Shown: one piece after another, positions 9,701 through 18,153 of the stretch
Position numbering within the stretch: position 1 is the stretch's first letter
Layout: every line of letters starts with the position of its first letter
NCBI GenBank assembly: GCA_017524615.1
Contig: JAFXVJ010000007.1
Coordinates: 1-64,000 of the forward strand
DNA: 64,000 bases
DNA from: Clostridia bacterium
Lineage (GTDB): Bacteria; Bacillota; Clostridia; Christensenellales; Aristaeellaceae
Direction of reading: 5' to 3'
Translations under genes and position numbers: made by a program
Notes under the pieces: model-generated
What the model was told of the DNA's origin: nothing
Databases searched by the model: none
Seen by the model: the letters and a program-made list of their open reading frames with translations, nothing else

Positions 9701-10514
9701 GGGCCAGGGCCCCCGGGCCAATTTCTTCCGCGCCGGCACCGATAACGACCGGGGCTTTGGCTACGGTCTGTTCGTGTTCACCCGGCCCTGGAAGGAGGCG
9801 GGGGAATACCGGGTGACCCGCTTTGAGGTGGATGAAAGCCGGGCGGACCGGGCCGTTGTCACGGTGGACGGCACGTATGACGGCCTGAACGGCACGGAGG
9901 TCGCCACGGTCTATACCGTGTACGGCAACGGCGCGGTGGCCTGTGATTACACCATCCGGCCCGTGTACGACAAAGTATATGTGTATGTGCCGGTGGTGGG
10001 CATGGAAATGACGGTGCCCACGGCGTTTGAGCGCATGACCTATTTCGGCCGGGGCCCGGAGGAAAACTACTGGGATCGCCAGGCCGGCACCAAAGTGGGG
10101 GTGTACCGAACCACGGTGACGGACAATTTCGTGCCCTACGTGAAATCCAGCGAAACAGGCAACCGCACCGGGGTGCGCTGGGTGGCCCTGACGGATGATA
10201 ACGGCTTCGGGCTGTTGGCAACGGCGGGGGAGGAACCCATGGAAATGAGCGCCCTGCACTGCACGGCCGCCGAGCTGGATCGGGCGGTGCATCCCTACGA
10301 GCTGGAAATGCTCTCCGATACCATCCTGCGCCTCAACGCCGTGCAGATCGGCGTGGGCGGCGATAATTCCTGGAGCCGCATCGTGCCCCATGCGCAGTAT
10401 CTGCCCCATGAGGAATGCTATCATTACTCCTTCATCCTGTCCCCGCTGCTCCCCGGATCGGACGCCATGGAGCGCAGCGTGGCGCTGAAAAACCTGATGG
10501 AGCATGGATACTAA
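6711..10514 (+). CDS. Secreted thioredoxin-like / GH2 beta-galactosidase fusion
   Basis: The 1,267-residue protein has an N-terminal signal peptide (hydrophobic core 6-22). Residues about 28-175 form a TlpA/AhpC-type thioredoxin fold: VGQPAPAIALTCADGREFSL, then a CGAC active site (Cys66, Cys69), GLSLDRTYDTEEV and IRSYPALMLVD. From about residue 220 it reads as a LacZ-type GH2: a sugar-binding domain (LYRHAFEVPAEWAGRRVFIN), immunoglobulin-like domains, a TIM barrel with acid/base Glu662 in WSLGNEN and nucleophile Glu738 in ECEYEHAMGNS, and a C-terminal beta-galactosidase small chain. The role is hydrolysis of beta-galactosides outside the membrane. The redox domain's job is unknown. The start has GGGAGAGG at about 8 bases. 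It is monocistronic and is followed by a terminator. Confidence 0.9.
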   Translation: MKRTGWIVFIIALLWIAPCLALSETGAVGQPAPAIALTCADGREFSLQETLQEKRLAAVCLFGSQCGACQAELRAIEQAYHAFRDQVAVIGLSLDRTYDTEEVLARFAREQGLTFPLGRDPARTARFLGIRSYPALMLVDQSGNVVHVETGAQSSDHYAQLFSRYLGIAWTGTEWDGDIEAGNHDIVSLGKETARVDSIPYDSLENAVRGAVEYDKGASPYYRLLSQTEWKFAYFDSPAALAASGLGAYYCWDFDDSGWERIFVPSVWQTQGYDHPIYTNTTQKFAKNFGNTNVGYPRDLPKAPTVYNPVGLYRHAFEVPAEWAGRRVFINLEGVDSAFYLWINGIQAGYAEDSFTANEFDITEYVRFGETNVLTAQVYRWCDGSWIEDQDMFDLSGIFRDVYVYATPQVRVRDFSIVPDFDDTFTDSILNVEVFLRNHTGESAQSAVSLRLFDCEGGEIALKDNAQSADLAPGEDKTLSFAIPVSAPRKWSAEDPYLYALVLEEAAEGGTVYEAYRVGFRKITYKTTESGWWEDGPTDHDLIRINGKPIMFRGVDRHETHPELGYALTREVMEEDIRIMLENNINAVRTSHYPNNPYWYYLCDRYGIYVVDEANIECHSNMIAENARLTAYLSTAIIDREYSMIRRDRNHACVVMWSLGNENKNPEITRTILVDSYPDPEGVERVLHAYTRDRPWHYEQARDMYETGIDVRSGMYALPEELIAHGQADGPVPMIECEYEHAMGNSEGNFDEYWEAYDTYRNLQGGFIWDYIDQSISLTGENGERYFGYGGDYGERVHDSNFCANGLLLPDRTVQPEMAEVKYHYQQIKFADADAGHGLIQVKNFHLFTDIPDRYDVHWALLRNDTVLREGKVDESLLHIPPVDGTTNQPGTALIQLPVAWEEGDLRAGCAYFLNITVTLKQDAGLLKAGHTVAIEQFEITPDGDAPQEKTPEMPPVEMKRADGTVTVFAGDCAAVFDEARGMLTGYRVGDTDLIVPGQGPRANFFRAGTDNDRGFGYGLFVFTRPWKEAGEYRVTRFEVDESRADRAVVTVDGTYDGLNGTEVATVYTVYGNGAVACDYTIRPVYDKVYVYVPVVGMEMTVPTAFERMTYFGRGPEENYWDRQAGTKVGVYRTTVTDNFVPYVKSSETGNRTGVRWVALTDDNGFGLLATAGEEPMEMSALHCTAAELDRAVHPYELEMLSDTILRLNAVQIGVGGDNSWSRIVPHAQYLPHEECYHYSFILSPLLPGSDAMERSVALKNLMEHGY

Positions 10515-10623
10515 ATGGCCATGCCCCAAAGGGCACCACGATAAATGAAAGTCATCCATTCATGTGATATATGGTTGAATTTTGAAGACTTTCACAGTAA
10601 ACTCTGTTTAAACGGAAAAACGA

Positions 10624-10675
10624 AAAACAGCCGGGCCGGGGAAGGAAGCCGATCTTCCCCCGGACTGGCTGTTTT
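10624..10675. terminator. Bidirectional terminator between convergent genes
   Basis: An AAAACAGCC...GGCTGTTTT stem with an inner GGGGAAG/CTTCCCC pairing lies between the plus-strand GH2 fusion and the minus-strand kinase. A and T runs flank both sides, so it can stop transcription from both. Confidence 0.8.
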
Positions 10676-10716
10676 CATACGGAGGCGGGGATGCCGGGCT
10701 GTCTTTTCGGCGCCGG

Positions 10717-12504
10717 TCAGATGGGCAGCGTCAGCCGCACAACGGCGCCGCCGCGGTTTTCAATTTGCACGTGCATGGCGCCATGGCTGTAATAGTGCAG
10801 GCGCAGGCAGGTATTGGCCAGGCCGATATGGCCGCCGGTGTCCTCCACGGTCATTTTGTCGGCCTCGATAGCGGCCAACTGACTTTGCAACCTGGCCAGC
10901 ACATCCGGGGAGAAGCCGGTGCCGTTATCGCAGATTTCCAGGATCAGCTGCCGCCCCTCCTGCTTCCCGGTGATGGCCAGGCTGCGCTTCTGGTTCTGGC
11001 CGTCGTAGCCGTGGGTCAGGGCGTTTTCCACCAGGGGCTGCAGGGTCATTTTGGGCACGGTCAGGCCGGTGAGCGCGTCGGGAATATCAATGCTGAACTC
11101 CAGGTTTTCTTCGTACCGGGCCTTGGCCAGCAGCAGATAATTGCGCACGTTTTCGATTTCCTCGGCCAGGGTGGCGGTACGGGAGCGGGTATCGGTGGAA
11201 TAGCGCAGGAGCGTGGCGAACTGATCGCAGATTTCGATCACGTCCAGATTGCCGCTCTCCATGGATTTGGCGCTGATGATGTTCAGGGTATTGTAAATAA
11301 AATGGGGATTGATCTGGGTCTGCAAGGCGCTGAGCTGGGCCTGCAGCGTGCCTTCCCGCAGGGACAACTCATTGACGGCGCTGTCCCGCAGATGCAGCAT
11401 CACGTCGTCGAATACGTGCTCCAGAGAATGGATCTCGGCGTCATAGATGGTGGTGACGGTCTCGTTCAGGGCGCGCAGCGCCTCCGGATCGTTTTCCAGC
11501 ACATGCTCCACCGGGATCTGCTGCACCTTCTTGGTCAGCGCCCGGATGGAACGGGTGAGGGTAATGGAGCTGAACACGATCAGCGCCAGCGTGGGTACCA
11601 TGATGAAAATGGCGGTGCGGATATTGGTCCAGCGGGTATCGTTGTTCCGCTGGGTGATCACGGAGGAGTCCTGGCCCAGGAACATGTTCAGACCCAGCCA
11701 ATCGCTGTGGGTGCGCATCACGGTATGGCTGACGCCGGAGGCAGGATCGGTGTAGGCCGTCAATTCATTTTCCGGCAGGGACAAGGGATAGGTGAAGCCC
11801 GGGTCATCGGTGGAATAGAATACGGTGCCGTCGTCGAAAATGGCCTGGGCCACCAGGGATTCGTCGTCCACGCGCTCCATCGTGTCTATCAGATGTGTGA
11901 TTTCGTTGCTGACCTCAATATACCCGATCTGCTTTCCGTGAAAGCTCACCGCGCGCACGATGCCGTACACCTGAGTATCCCGACGGACGGAAAACGCGTC
12001 GCTGTGCGGCGGCAGAATATGGCGCTGGTTGGGCGCGGCATCGGCCTTGGCCAGCCAGGGCAGGGAGGCAATCACCTCCCGGGCCAGGTCGGTGCCGCTT
12101 TCCAGGTAATCGTCTTTCTGGACGCGGCTGGTGACGAAAACGCCGTCCACGGTGTAGAAGCTGATGCGGTAGTAATTATCCACCATCGGGGAGCGATACA
12201 TGTACTGCAAAATGGAATTCCGCGCCGCATTGGCCATTTTCCGATCGGCGCTGTCATCCCGCACGAACTGGTTGATGGTGGCCATGAAGGAAGTGCTGTC
12301 CAATAATTCCTCCACCGTCAGATCCATCATGGCGATTTGCTGCTCCACAGCCCGGTTCATGGTGTCGCACATGTTGAAATATCGGGAGGACGCGAAAACG
12401 GTGGCGTCATTCAGGGATTGCCGGGTGGCGTAACCGGTAAGCATGGTGACAGCCACGATCATCATCACGGAAAAAATCAGGATCATTTTATAGCTGATTC
12501 GCAC
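10717..12504 (-). CDS. YesM-type sensor histidine kinase
   Basis: The 595-residue protein has a membrane segment near residues 7-27, an extracellular sensor region of about 260 residues, and a second membrane segment near 290-310 (TAIFIMVPTLALIVFSS). A HAMP-like linker and a His_kinase (LytS/YesM) domain follow, with the phospho-acceptor His401 in QINPHFIYNTLN. The HATPase domain shows PLVENALTHGY and GIGLANTCLRLHYY-type boxes (here GHIGLANTC). The start is GTG, preceded by AAGGCGGTG. It diverges from the sugar-import operon at 12849. No response regulator adjoins it; the best candidate lies at 31562-33034. Together they likely sense extracellular sugars and switch on this locus. Confidence 0.9.
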   Translation of the reverse strand: MRISYKMILIFSVMMIVAVTMLTGYATRQSLNDATVFASSRYFNMCDTMNRAVEQQIAMMDLTVEELLDSTSFMATINQFVRDDSADRKMANAARNSILQYMYRSPMVDNYYRISFYTVDGVFVTSRVQKDDYLESGTDLAREVIASLPWLAKADAAPNQRHILPPHSDAFSVRRDTQVYGIVRAVSFHGKQIGYIEVSNEITHLIDTMERVDDESLVAQAIFDDGTVFYSTDDPGFTYPLSLPENELTAYTDPASGVSHTVMRTHSDWLGLNMFLGQDSSVITQRNNDTRWTNIRTAIFIMVPTLALIVFSSITLTRSIRALTKKVQQIPVEHVLENDPEALRALNETVTTIYDAEIHSLEHVFDDVMLHLRDSAVNELSLREGTLQAQLSALQTQINPHFIYNTLNIISAKSMESGNLDVIEICDQFATLLRYSTDTRSRTATLAEEIENVRNYLLLAKARYEENLEFSIDIPDALTGLTVPKMTLQPLVENALTHGYDGQNQKRSLAITGKQEGRQLILEICDNGTGFSPDVLARLQSQLAAIEADKMTVEDTGGHIGLANTCLRLHYYSHGAMHVQIENRGGAVVRLTLPI

Positions 12505-12557
12505 GGGATCACCGCCTTGCTTTATGAATAAATGGTTTTGAGCGTTTCATTGCGCGG

Positions 12558-12617
12558 CGCCGGGCGTATGCCCGGCGTCTGCCGGGGCAGGCAGCCCCGC
12601 TGTCATGATGCATTATA
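12558..12617 (-). promoter_or_regulatory. Promoter and leader hairpin of the kinase gene
   Basis: On the minus strand a TATAAT (plus positions 12612-12617) precedes a leader containing a perfect CGCCGGGC/GCCCGGCG hairpin (12558-12577). No clear -35 is seen. This divergent 344-bp region also holds the promoter of the import operon. Confidence 0.5.
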
Positions 12618-12780
12618 GCATAGGAAGAAAAAACAGGAAAGTCCCGGGCTGGGGACAAGGTGCGAAACTGTGCAAGATCGTCTGGATATTTGTGCCGGAT
12701 ATTCCTATTTACAGGATGTATGTTGAATATTTGCAATAACACGTTTTGTATTTTTTATCGCACGGAGGAAGAAGTAACGA

Positions 12781-12786
12781 TATAAT
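12781..12786 (+). promoter_or_regulatory. -10 box of the sugar-import operon
   Basis: TATAAT lies 62 bases before the CBM9-like gene with no recognisable -35. That fits dependence on an AraC-type activator such as the YesN-like protein in this window; this is inference. Confidence 0.5.
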
Positions 12787-12848
12787 GATGCTGAAGCACA
12801 GGGGCACTGGGTGAAGCTGCCCCCACATTTGAAGGAGGATGATCGACG

Positions 12849-13691
12849 ATGAAGCGTGCCCTGAAATGGCTGTGCCTGGCGGTGGCGCTGATGCTGACCC
12901 TGGGCCTGGCGGATTCCGCCCTGGCGTATACCGACAAAAACCTGGAAGCCCCGAAAGCCAAAGACGTGGTGATCGACGGTGACCTGAGCGAATGGGACCT
13001 TTCCCGCAGCATGAAAGTGGTGGAAAAAGCCCAGATCATCGATCAGATCGAGCACTGGGACGGCGAAGAAGACTGCGCTATGGAAGTCAGCGTGATGTGG
13101 GACGAAGAAAACCTGTATTTCGCCATCATCATCAGCGACGCGGATCCTTTCGTCTATCGGGAAGGCTTCCCGCTGGATGAGCTGGACGCCATCATTTTCT
13201 TCCTGAGCACCAATCCGGACGCTGATCCTGACCGTCAGGAATACGAAGCCACCGACTGGCGCTGGGTGTCCTCCGTGGAAGACTATTACGGCGACTGGTT
13301 CAACTACGTGGACCGCGACATGATCGCCGATCCCAAGGGCTATGAGACTGCCGGCGAATACGGCGACGAGCTGCTCTTCGAGGATGGCGACTACGAAGCC
13401 GCGTTCCAGACCCGCACCAGCGAAAACGGCAAGAAGACCGGCGCGATCTATGAAATCAAGCTGCCCCTGCATTACCTGTCCGGCGACGAAATCCCCGTGC
13501 TGGTTCCCGCCGCGGGCATGACCATCGGCTTTGATTTCTCCATCCTGGATGTGGACCTGCCCTGCCCCGGCATCCACAGCCTCCGGATGCAGTATTCCGC
13601 CAATCTGGACGGTGCGGACCGCAAGCCCGAAATGTGGCCTGTGGACACCAACCCCAGCTGCTGGGCCACGCTGACGTTTGTGGAAGAATAA
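12849..13691 (+). CDS. Secreted CBM9-like sugar-binding protein
   Basis: The 280-residue product has a signal peptide (KWLCLAVALMLTLGLADSAL, cleavage after ALA near residue 26). The mature part begins with the hallmark VVIDGDLSEWDLS of CBM9/DOMON-like domains. EVSVMWDEENLYFAIIISDA and the D-rich segment DELDAIIFFLS follow, and the domain continues to the C-terminus. This family binds sugar ends. There is no catalytic domain. GGAGG lies before the start. As the first gene of the import operon, it may hold or present oligosaccharides to the neighbouring solute-binding protein. Confidence 0.8.
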   Translation: MKRALKWLCLAVALMLTLGLADSALAYTDKNLEAPKAKDVVIDGDLSEWDLSRSMKVVEKAQIIDQIEHWDGEEDCAMEVSVMWDEENLYFAIIISDADPFVYREGFPLDELDAIIFFLSTNPDADPDRQEYEATDWRWVSSVEDYYGDWFNYVDRDMIADPKGYETAGEYGDELLFEDGDYEAAFQTRTSENGKKTGAIYEIKLPLHYLSGDEIPVLVPAAGMTIGFDFSILDVDLPCPGIHSLRMQYSANLDGADRKPEMWPVDTNPSCWATLTFVEE

Positions 13692-13728
13692 TCGCTTCCG
13701 GGCGAACCGATAAGAGGAGGATCATGAC

Positions 13729-15096
13729 ATGAACCTGAAAAAACTGTTGATCCTGGGTCTGGTGGCGGTGCTGGCGCTGTCCGCCCTGCCCACCGGCGCA
13801 ATGGCTGCGAAGAAGCAGAAAATGAACGCCGATGACATGGATATCCCCGAGATCCTGGAGGACAGCAAGGCCAAGGGCACCGTGAACGTGTACCACTGGT
13901 GGACGGCCGGCGGCGAGAAGGACGCCATCGAGAGCGTGGTGGACGGCTTCAAGGATGTCTACAGCAAGATCAAGGCCAAATCCAATGCCATCCCCGGCGG
14001 CGCCGGCGGCGCCATGGTTATGAAGGTGAAGGTGCTGCAGCAGGCGGGCAAGAGCCCCGAAACCTTCCAGGCCCATCCCGGCCAGGAAATCGAGCCCTAC
14101 CTGAATTCCGATCTTCTGCTGAACCTGAACCAGGTGTGGGAATACGGTAATCTGTCCGAACGGGCCCTGCCGGGCATCGAGCAGCTGAGCACCGCCTCCG
14201 ACGGCAACAAATACATCGTGCCCATCGGCATCCACAAGACCAACGTGATTTTCTACAACATTCACGTGTTTGAAAAATACGGCGTGGCCATCCCCGACCA
14301 TACCGACATCACCTGGGATGAATTCTGGGCCATGTGCGACGCGCTGGCCGCCGCCATGCCCGACGGCGAATACCCCATCGATCTGGGCGACCGCAAGGGC
14401 TGGCCTGCCTGCCAGGTGTTCGAGGATATCATGCTGGGCACCGATCCCCGGATTTATCAGGATTTCGTCAACGGCAATTACAGCGTGGACGATGTGACCC
14501 AGGTGCTCGCCACCTATGCCCGTATGATGGATTATGTGGCGCCCGACCACAGCAGCCGCGACTGGTACGAGGCCAGCGGCCAGGTGGTAGCCGGCACCTA
14601 CGCCATGCAGATCATGGGCGCCTGGATGCAGCCCCTGATGACCAGCATGGGCCAGGAATACGGCAAGGATTACGGCGTGTTCACTTTCCCCGGCACGGAC
14701 GGCTGGTTCGGCATGTGCATCGACGGCTTCGTGGTCAGCAATGACTCCGCCGACGTGGAAGGCGGCGTCCGGTGGGCCTACAATGTGTCCACCCCCGAAG
14801 TGCAGTCCGCTTTCTCCGCTCTGAAGGAATCCATCTCTCCCTACAACGACACCCCCGATGACGTGTACTGCGAATTGACCAAGATCTTCAAGGACGAACT
14901 GACCGCGGACACCACCAAAGTGTTCCCCAGCTTTACCCATGGCACGGCGCTGCCCTGGAGCGCCTCCACCAGCCTGCAGACCCAGATTCAGGAATTTGCC
15001 ACTTCCAGCGATCACAACGCGGAATTCTTCGCCAAGAAGATCGTGGACATCCTCAAAGAAGCCGGCGTGAAAGGAGATTGGAACCTTGTTGATTAA
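13729..15096 (+). CDS. ABC transporter sugar-binding protein
   Basis: The 455-residue protein has a signal peptide (KKLLILGLVAVLALSALPTG) but no lipobox cysteine at the cleavage site, which is unusual for a Gram-positive binding protein. VNVYHWWTAGGEKDAIESVV starts a cluster-B (MalE/UgpB-like) fold; FNG-type hinge segments and AGTYAMQIMGAWMQP are typical. It would capture an oligosaccharide and deliver it to the two permeases downstream. A retention mechanism is not obvious; the adjacent CBM9-like protein might help. It overlaps the next gene by 11 bases. Confidence 0.9.
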   Translation: MNLKKLLILGLVAVLALSALPTGAMAAKKQKMNADDMDIPEILEDSKAKGTVNVYHWWTAGGEKDAIESVVDGFKDVYSKIKAKSNAIPGGAGGAMVMKVKVLQQAGKSPETFQAHPGQEIEPYLNSDLLLNLNQVWEYGNLSERALPGIEQLSTASDGNKYIVPIGIHKTNVIFYNIHVFEKYGVAIPDHTDITWDEFWAMCDALAAAMPDGEYPIDLGDRKGWPACQVFEDIMLGTDPRIYQDFVNGNYSVDDVTQVLATYARMMDYVAPDHSSRDWYEASGQVVAGTYAMQIMGAWMQPLMTSMGQEYGKDYGVFTFPGTDGWFGMCIDGFVVSNDSADVEGGVRWAYNVSTPEVQSAFSALKESISPYNDTPDDVYCELTKIFKDELTADTTKVFPSFTHGTALPWSASTSLQTQIQEFATSSDHNAEFFAKKIVDILKEAGVKGDWNLVD

Positions 15097-17065
15097 GAAA
15101 TGGATGAAGCGCGGCCTGGCCCTGGCCGCCGCACTTGCCCTGGCGGGCAGCCTGACGGCTGGCATGGCCGAGGAAAAGGCTTACGAGCAGCCTGAACTCA
15201 ATCCCCGGGTGAAAACCGTCATTGAAGCGGACGGCTATCAATTCATCGACCTGAACAGCAACGGCGCGCTGGATCCCTACGAGGACTGGCGCCTGGACGC
15301 CGAAACCCGCGCGGACGACCTGGTGGGTCAAATGACCGTCCGGGAAAAGATCGCTCAGATGCAGCATCCCACCTACCTGCCCCGCGCCGACGGCAAGATC
15401 GCCCCGTACCTGAAGAAATACTGCGAAGACTACGGCATCGGCATGCTGCTGATCCGCGAGCTCAACAGCGTACAGGCGGCCGCTGAAACCATGAACACCG
15501 TGCAGGAATACGCCGAAGGCAGCCGCCTGGGCGTGCCCGTCCTGGTATCCATGGACTCTGTGCACGGCCTGTCCTATGTGTCCGGCGCCATGGTCACCGG
15601 CCATAACCTGGCCCTGGCCGCCACCCGCGATGAAGCGCTGGTTACCAAGCTGGCCGAAATCGCCCGGGATGAGCACATCGCCATCGGCGTGCGCATGACT
15701 CTGTCTCCTGAATCCGACATCGCCACCGAACCCCGCTGGGGCCGCGTGATGGAAACCTTCGGCGAGGATCCCGAACTGGTCACCCAGATGGTGCGGGCGC
15801 AGATCGTGGCTTTCCAGAACGGCACCGACGGCCTCAACAAGGACGGCATCGTGGCCTGCATCAAGCACTTCCCCGGCGCCGGCCCCCAGATGGACGGCAA
15901 GGACACCTCTCCCATCGTCTCTGATGAAGAAACCCTCCAGGTGCACCTGAAGCCCTACTACGCCGCTATCGAAGTGAATGTGGGCTCCGTGATGCCTTAC
16001 TACTCTGTGCCGCTGGCCCTGGATATGGAAAACAGCGCCATCGGTTCCAAGGCCGCGCTGCAGGATCTGCTGCGCGAGCAGATGGGCTTCACCGGCATCA
16101 TCCAAACCGACTGGGGCATGATCTGGGCCATTCAGGAAGGCCTGGGCACCATGACCGGCGAAGAAGTATCCGATGAAGAAGCCATCATCATCGGCGTCAC
16201 CCAGAGCCGTGTGGACGGCATCGGCGGTGAATCCATCCGCCTGATCGATCAGATGGAAGAAATGGTGGGCGAGGGCAAGATCGACGAGGAAATCGTCACC
16301 GCCGCCGCCAAGCGCATCGTGAAGGCCAAGTTCGAACTGGGCGTGTTTGAAACCCCGTATTGCGACGTGGATTACGCCGTAGCGTTCGTGGGCAACGAAG
16401 AGCATACCCAGGTGAACCTGGAAGCCGCCCGCAAGGCCATGACCCTGCTCAAGAACGACGGCATCCTGCCCCTGCAGCAGAATACCGAACAGAACATCCT
16501 GGTGTGCGGCCCCCGTGCCGGCGACATGATGAGCCTGGTGGGCGGATGGTCCTCCGCGCAGGAAGGCATGACCATTGCGGACGCCGTGGCCTACTACGCC
16601 GGTGAAAATGCCACCGTCAACTATGTGGCGGACGACGTGGAGCAGATCAAGGAACTGGCCAAGGACGCCGACATCGTCATCGTGTCCGTGGGCGAGCCCA
16701 GCTATCAGCACGATCCGCCGTGGAGCTATGACACCCTGGAAATCACCCCCAGCCAGCAGGAGATCCTGGAAGCGGTCCGCTCTGTCACCGACAAGCCCGT
16801 CATTACGGTTGTGACCGGCGGCCGTCCCTACATCCTGACCTGGTGCGACGAGAACACCAATGCCATCCTGGAAGCCTATTATCCTGGCCAGCAGGGCGGT
16901 ATCGCCATCGGCGAAACGCTGTTCGGCCTGAACAATCCTACCGGCAAGACCCCCATCCAGTTCCCCCGGGATATGGATTCCGTGAACGATCAGAGCGGCG
17001 ATGTGCCCTTCGATCTGGAAGATCCGCTGTATGATTACGGCTGGGGGCTGAGCTACGGCGAATAA
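15086..17065 (+). CDS. Secreted GH3 beta-glycosidase (first copy)
   Basis: The 659-residue protein starts at a TTG (15086), chosen because AAGGAG lies 9 bases upstream; the ATG at 15104 has no ribosome site. A signal peptide spans about residues 7-28 (ALAAALALAGSLTAGMA). An EF-hand-like loop, DLNSNGALDPYE, follows. The GH3 barrel shows KHFPGAGPQMDG and the nucleophile segment IIQTDWGM (about Asp342). The second alpha/beta domain runs from KAMTLLKNDGILPL. GH3 enzymes release terminal beta-linked glucose, xylose or GlcNAc. The exact sugar is unknown. Its start overlaps the binding-protein stop, which implies translational coupling. Confidence 0.88.
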   Translation: MLIKKWMKRGLALAAALALAGSLTAGMAEEKAYEQPELNPRVKTVIEADGYQFIDLNSNGALDPYEDWRLDAETRADDLVGQMTVREKIAQMQHPTYLPRADGKIAPYLKKYCEDYGIGMLLIRELNSVQAAAETMNTVQEYAEGSRLGVPVLVSMDSVHGLSYVSGAMVTGHNLALAATRDEALVTKLAEIARDEHIAIGVRMTLSPESDIATEPRWGRVMETFGEDPELVTQMVRAQIVAFQNGTDGLNKDGIVACIKHFPGAGPQMDGKDTSPIVSDEETLQVHLKPYYAAIEVNVGSVMPYYSVPLALDMENSAIGSKAALQDLLREQMGFTGIIQTDWGMIWAIQEGLGTMTGEEVSDEEAIIIGVTQSRVDGIGGESIRLIDQMEEMVGEGKIDEEIVTAAAKRIVKAKFELGVFETPYCDVDYAVAFVGNEEHTQVNLEAARKAMTLLKNDGILPLQQNTEQNILVCGPRAGDMMSLVGGWSSAQEGMTIADAVAYYAGENATVNYVADDVEQIKELAKDADIVIVSVGEPSYQHDPPWSYDTLEITPSQQEILEAVRSVTDKPVITVVTGGRPYILTWCDENTNAILEAYYPGQQGGIAIGETLFGLNNPTGKTPIQFPRDMDSVNDQSGDVPFDLEDPLYDYGWGLSYGE

Positions 17066-17081
17066 GCGTCAACCATGGCCT

Positions 17082-17111
17082 GCACAGGCGCGGGGCAACC
17101 CGTGCCTGTGC
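17082..17111 (+). other. Intercistronic hairpin
   Basis: GCACAGGCGCGGG (17082-17094) pairs with CCCGTGCCTGTGC (17099-17111), 13 pairs with one G-U and a GCAA tetraloop. It has only a weak T-run after it. It lies between the abundant secreted products and the permeases, so it may be an mRNA stabiliser or partial terminator that lowers permease expression. Confidence 0.65.
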
Positions 17112-17138
17112 GGACTTTCTTGAGAGGGAGCGTTGCCC

Positions 17139-18149
17139 ATGAGTGAGAAATTGAACGAGTTCTTTGAGAGCTTTGGGATGATGACCTTTTCAAGCGACCG
17201 GTTCTGGACCATTTGCAGCGTCGTGCTGGCGGTGATCCTGATTTACCAGTTGCTCACCAGGTTTACCCCCAAGGCAGTGGCGCCGCTGCATAATTTCCTT
17301 CAGCGCCATCCGCTGGTATGGATTTTGATCCCCGCCGCGCTGCTGATATATTTCGTGTATGTATCCATCGGCTGGAACATCTGGGTGTCCGTTTCCGACT
17401 GGGAGGCGGGCGAACTGGAGGCCAGCTACGGCTGGGGGGGCTTTGGCCAGTATACCGCCATGTTTGGCTCGAACGAATTCTGGCGGGCCGTACTGAAAAC
17501 GCTGGAATTGTTCATGATCATTCCGGTATGCCTGCTGCTGGGCCTGGGCCTGGCGCTGGTGATGGATCAGGGCCTGCGGGGCACCACGGTATTCCGCACG
17601 CTGATCCTGCTGCCCTTCGCCCTGTCTTTCGTGGTCACCGGTACGGTGTGGGCTTATGTGTATCGCCCCACCGGCGGTATTCTGAACTCGGTGTTTGGAT
17701 TGGGCAACAATGTCCAGTGGGCGTTCAGCCACGATGACGCCACGGTAATGATTTCCATTGTGATTGCCATGGTGTGGCAATTCTCCGGCTATGTGGCGGT
17801 CATCTTCCTGGCGGCCATCAAGAACGTGCCCACCAACATCATCAACGCCGCCAAGCTGGATGGCGCTTACATGCCCCGCATCTACTGGAAGATGATCATT
17901 CCCCAGCTGAAAGGCTCCATGGGCAGCTGCATCACCATTCTGGCCATGTACGCGCTGCGGTCCTTCGACTTCATCGTGTCCTTGGTGGGCTACACCAAAT
18001 CGCAGGCCACCACACTGCCTATCCTGATGTACAATGAAGCGTTCCAGAAGAACAATTTCGCGTATTCCGCGGCTATCAGCTGCTTCCTGTTGGCGCTGGT
18101 GTTGGTGCTGATCCTGCCGCTGACCTACTGGACAAATAAGAGGAAGTGA
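17139..18149 (+). CDS. Sugar ABC transporter permease, MalF type
   Basis: The 336-residue membrane protein has about seven or eight hydrophobic segments. The permease EAA-like loop reads NIINAAKLDGAYMPRIYWKM. The upstream part (residues 1-50) has an extra helix as in MalF/UgpA proteins. AGGGAG precedes the ATG by 8 bases; an in-frame TTG 6 bases upstream was rejected. It forms the inner-membrane channel with the next gene. Confidence 0.92.
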   Translation: MSEKLNEFFESFGMMTFSSDRFWTICSVVLAVILIYQLLTRFTPKAVAPLHNFLQRHPLVWILIPAALLIYFVYVSIGWNIWVSVSDWEAGELEASYGWGGFGQYTAMFGSNEFWRAVLKTLELFMIIPVCLLLGLGLALVMDQGLRGTTVFRTLILLPFALSFVVTGTVWAYVYRPTGGILNSVFGLGNNVQWAFSHDDATVMISIVIAMVWQFSGYVAVIFLAAIKNVPTNIINAAKLDGAYMPRIYWKMIIPQLKGSMGSCITILAMYALRSFDFIVSLVGYTKSQATTLPILMYNEAFQKNNFAYSAAISCFLLALVLVLILPLTYWTNKRK

Positions 18150-18153
18150 TGAT

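Noticed and set aside
6507-10559. A 1,350-codon open frame on the minus strand
   Set aside because: It is antisense to the thioredoxin-GH2 gene, whose protein is fully recognisable. Its product is His/Gly/Arg-rich without domains, as expected for the opposite strand of a GC-rich gene.
10717-12504. Start of the kinase at the internal ATG (12486)
   Set aside because: It has no ribosome site, whereas the GTG at 12504 follows AAGGCGGTG at usable spacing and adds charged residues before the membrane helix.
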